From Sphingopyxis macrogoltabida (GTDB lineage Bacteria; Pseudomonadota; Alphaproteobacteria; Sphingomonadales; Sphingomonadaceae), in the NCBI GenBank assembly GCA_003241685.1, contig QFPJ01000017.1, positions 54,373 to 71,234 of the forward strand: 16,862 bases of DNA. Direction: 5' to 3'. The position numbers were made by a program, and so were the translations under genes. The notes beneath the pieces are model-generated. The model saw nothing but the letters and a program-made list of their open reading frames with translations. It was not told the origin of the DNA and did no database searches. Positions 15,699-16,862 of the stretch are shown in pieces. The first letter of the stretch is position 1. Every line of letters starts with the position of its first letter.

Positions 15699-16789
15699 GC
15701 GGCTTCTCCCGTCAGGCGGTCGACCAGCAGATCTTCCCAGAACATTATGCTTCCCTGTTCGATCGCCAGGCTGCGCGCGCGACGGGTGTGGAGGTGCAGC
15801 CCCAGGTCCCAGGTGACGCCGATGCCGCCGTGAATCTGGACGCCGTCGCGCGACGCGGTGTCATAGGCTTCGGTCGCGGACAGGCGCGCCGCGGCGGCGG
15901 CCGTGACGAAGTCCGGCTGTCCCTCGCGCGCGGCGGCGTGGATGCAATTGGCGCGTGCCAGTTCGACCAGCCCGTACAGCTCGGCAATGCGGTGTTTGAT
16001 CGATTGAAAGGCACCGATCGGCTGGCCGAAGGCGCGGCGGGTGAGGGCATAATCGCGCGCGATCTCCATCATCGCCTCCGCGCCGCCCGTCTGTTCGTGC
16101 GCGGCGACGACCGCCTGCAGCGCCAGCAGACCGAGCGCCGCGCCGCGCGCGTCGCCGTCGGTGTCGAGGCGTTCGGCGGGCGTCGCCGCGAAAGAGATGT
16201 CGGCGGTGCAGCGGCTGTTGTCGAAGCTGGCGATCGCGCTGCGCGTGGCGCCAGACAGGTCGGCGACGGCAAGCAGCGGACCGTCTTCGCCCGCCGCGTA
16301 AACGATCGCGACGTCGGCCGCGGTTCCGCCGCAGACGCCGCGCGTTGTGCCATTCAACGCGCCGTTTCCGTATCGGACATCGGGCTGCGCGGGCAGGGCG
16401 TCGGGACCCGATGCGAAGGCGACCGCGCCGATGATCTCCCCGCTTGCGAGGCCGGGCAGCCATCTGACCTTTTGCGCGTCGGACCCATAGCGCTCGATCG
16501 CCTGGGCGGCGCCGAAGCCGGTGGTCAGGAAGGGCGCGCCGCTGAGGCTGCGGCCCGCCTGATGCGCGATCAGGCCGAGTTCGCTCAGGCCGAGGTCCAG
16601 CCCGCCATAGGCTTCGGGCAAGGCGAGGGCCATCCAGCCCTGTTCCTTTGCGGTCGTCCAGAAACCCGCGTGATAGACGCCCGTCGTTTCGAGCAGCGGC
16701 AGTAGATCGTCCGTGCCGATCCGCGCTTCGAGCACCCGCCGCGTTTCGGTGGCGATCGCCTGCTGCCCTTCGTCATATAGGATCGACAT
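15695..16789 (-). CDS. Acyl-CoA dehydrogenase, non-catalytic/FAD-binding partner subunit of a probable heteromeric enzyme
   Basis: At 364 residues this is shorter than typical acyl-CoA dehydrogenases. The N-terminal domain has LPEAYGGLDLG (58-67). Where the family has T-E-P-x-x-G-S-D, this protein reads AVAFASGPDALPAQ (122-135). The helix-G position lacks Glu (LGLLALQAVVAA), and the usual YEGT region reads AIEQGSIMFWED, so neither known catalytic-base position looks intact. By contrast it keeps the FAD-binding elements RRAFGQPIGAFQSIKHRIAE (251-270) and QIHGGIGVTWDLGLHLH (318-334), which the downstream subunit lacks. The complementarity and 4-bp ATGA overlap argue for an obligate complex. It is first in the operon; ATG 16789 is preceded by AAAAGG and a GAGGA slightly further up. 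An alternative, a free-standing degenerate enzyme, is less likely. Confidence 0.88.
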   Translation of the reverse strand: MSILYDEGQQAIATETRRVLEARIGTDDLLPLLETTGVYHAGFWTTAKEQGWMALALPEAYGGLDLGLSELGLIAHQAGRSLSGAPFLTTGFGAAQAIERYGSDAQKVRWLPGLASGEIIGAVAFASGPDALPAQPDVRYGNGALNGTTRGVCGGTAADVAIVYAAGEDGPLLAVADLSGATRSAIASFDNSRCTADISFAATPAERLDTDGDARGAALGLLALQAVVAAHEQTGGAEAMMEIARDYALTRRAFGQPIGAFQSIKHRIAELYGLVELARANCIHAAAREGQPDFVTAAAAARLSATEAYDTASRDGVQIHGGIGVTWDLGLHLHTRRARSLAIEQGSIMFWEDLLVDRLTGEAA

Positions 16790-16833
16790 GGCCTTTTCGA
16801 ATCCTCGCCGTTTGTGTTTGTCGACATCATCCG

Positions 16834-16851
16834 GACGTTAACGTAAACGTC
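16834..16851 (-). promoter_or_regulatory. ACGT-rich 18-bp near-palindrome upstream of the heteromeric dehydrogenase operon
   Basis: On the - strand GACGTTTACGTTAACGTC is symmetric at every pair except one (T opposite T). It lies 45-62 bases upstream of the ATG at 16789. It overlaps a TTGACG -35-like hexamer (complement of 16848-16853), so a bound protein would sit over the -35/spacer region. ACGT-containing palindromes of this kind are known, from memory, for MerR-family regulators of acyl-CoA/branched-chain acid catabolism such as LiuR. I see no clear -10 box. It differs from the palindrome near the IclR gene, so the two operons may answer to different regulators. Confidence 0.5.
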
Positions 16852-16862
16852 AAGTGGAATTG

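Noticed and set aside
13206..15833. Open frame of about 875 codons on the + strand
   Set aside because: It is antisense across a thiolase and a dehydrogenase gene with clear catalytic motifs. The translated product is Arg/Asp/Gly/His-rich with no domain.
1..16862. tRNA, rRNA, riboswitch, toxin-antitoxin, phage or defence genes
   Set aside because: None seen. Gaps are short and filled by promoters or the palindromic elements, and no gap lacking a gene exceeds 300 bases.

Overview
The window is chromosomal-looking, GC-rich, densely packed bacterial DNA with 12 protein genes. I see no RNA genes, insertion sequences, phage genes or CRISPR array. Codon use (heavy GCG, GCC, CGC, TCG, CCC, GAC), the lipoprotein-type RND efflux operon, the abundance of acyl-CoA enzymes, and two copies of a palindromic element with a CCCCGCGAAGGCGGGG core all suggest an alphaproteobacterium of the Sphingomonadales, perhaps a Sphingopyxis- or Sphingomonas-like organism. 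This assignment rests on recall of such genomes, not on a search.

Left part (1-5789, + strand): a complete tripartite drug/solvent efflux operon. It encodes a periplasmic adaptor lipoprotein whose N-terminus probably begins just outside the window, an HAE1-type RND proton antiporter, and a NodT-type outer-membrane channel lipoprotein. Both junctions are 4-bp start/stop overlaps (GTGA and ATGA), so the three proteins are translationally coupled. No regulator for it lies in the window.

Middle part (5791-12234, - strand, read right to left): acyl-CoA dehydrogenase, CaiB/BaiF-type CoA-transferase, thiolase, a long acyl-CoA dehydrogenase resembling methylsuccinyl-CoA dehydrogenase, and a MaoC/FAS1-like hot-dog hydratase. 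The last two overlap by one base (TGATG). The CoA-transferase gene is bracketed by the two ~110-bp palindromic elements. The efflux operon and this group converge with a single base between their stop codons.

Right part (12235-16862): an IclR-family regulator on the + strand, divergent from the acyl-CoA dehydrogenase at 12234. Convergent to it is a - strand operon encoding two overlapping acyl-CoA dehydrogenase subunits and a second thiolase. The two subunits have complementary active-site features, as in the heteromeric dehydrogenases of steroid side-chain degradation. This operon starts behind an 18-bp ACGT-rich near-palindrome at the right edge.

Taken together, 5791-16789 looks like a CoA-thioester catabolic locus: activation by CoA transfer, several dehydrogenations, one hydration and two thiolytic cleavages. 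It acts on an unidentified branched, dicarboxylic or polycyclic-derived acid and is probably controlled by the IclR protein and perhaps by a factor binding the ACGT palindrome. An acyl-CoA ligase, a crotonase and a 3-hydroxyacyl-CoA dehydrogenase are not in the window. The most interesting points are the dehydrogenase/CoA-transferase/hydratase combination that parallels mesaconyl-CoA chemistry, and the split-function dehydrogenase pair. I did not find an obviously new kind of system.
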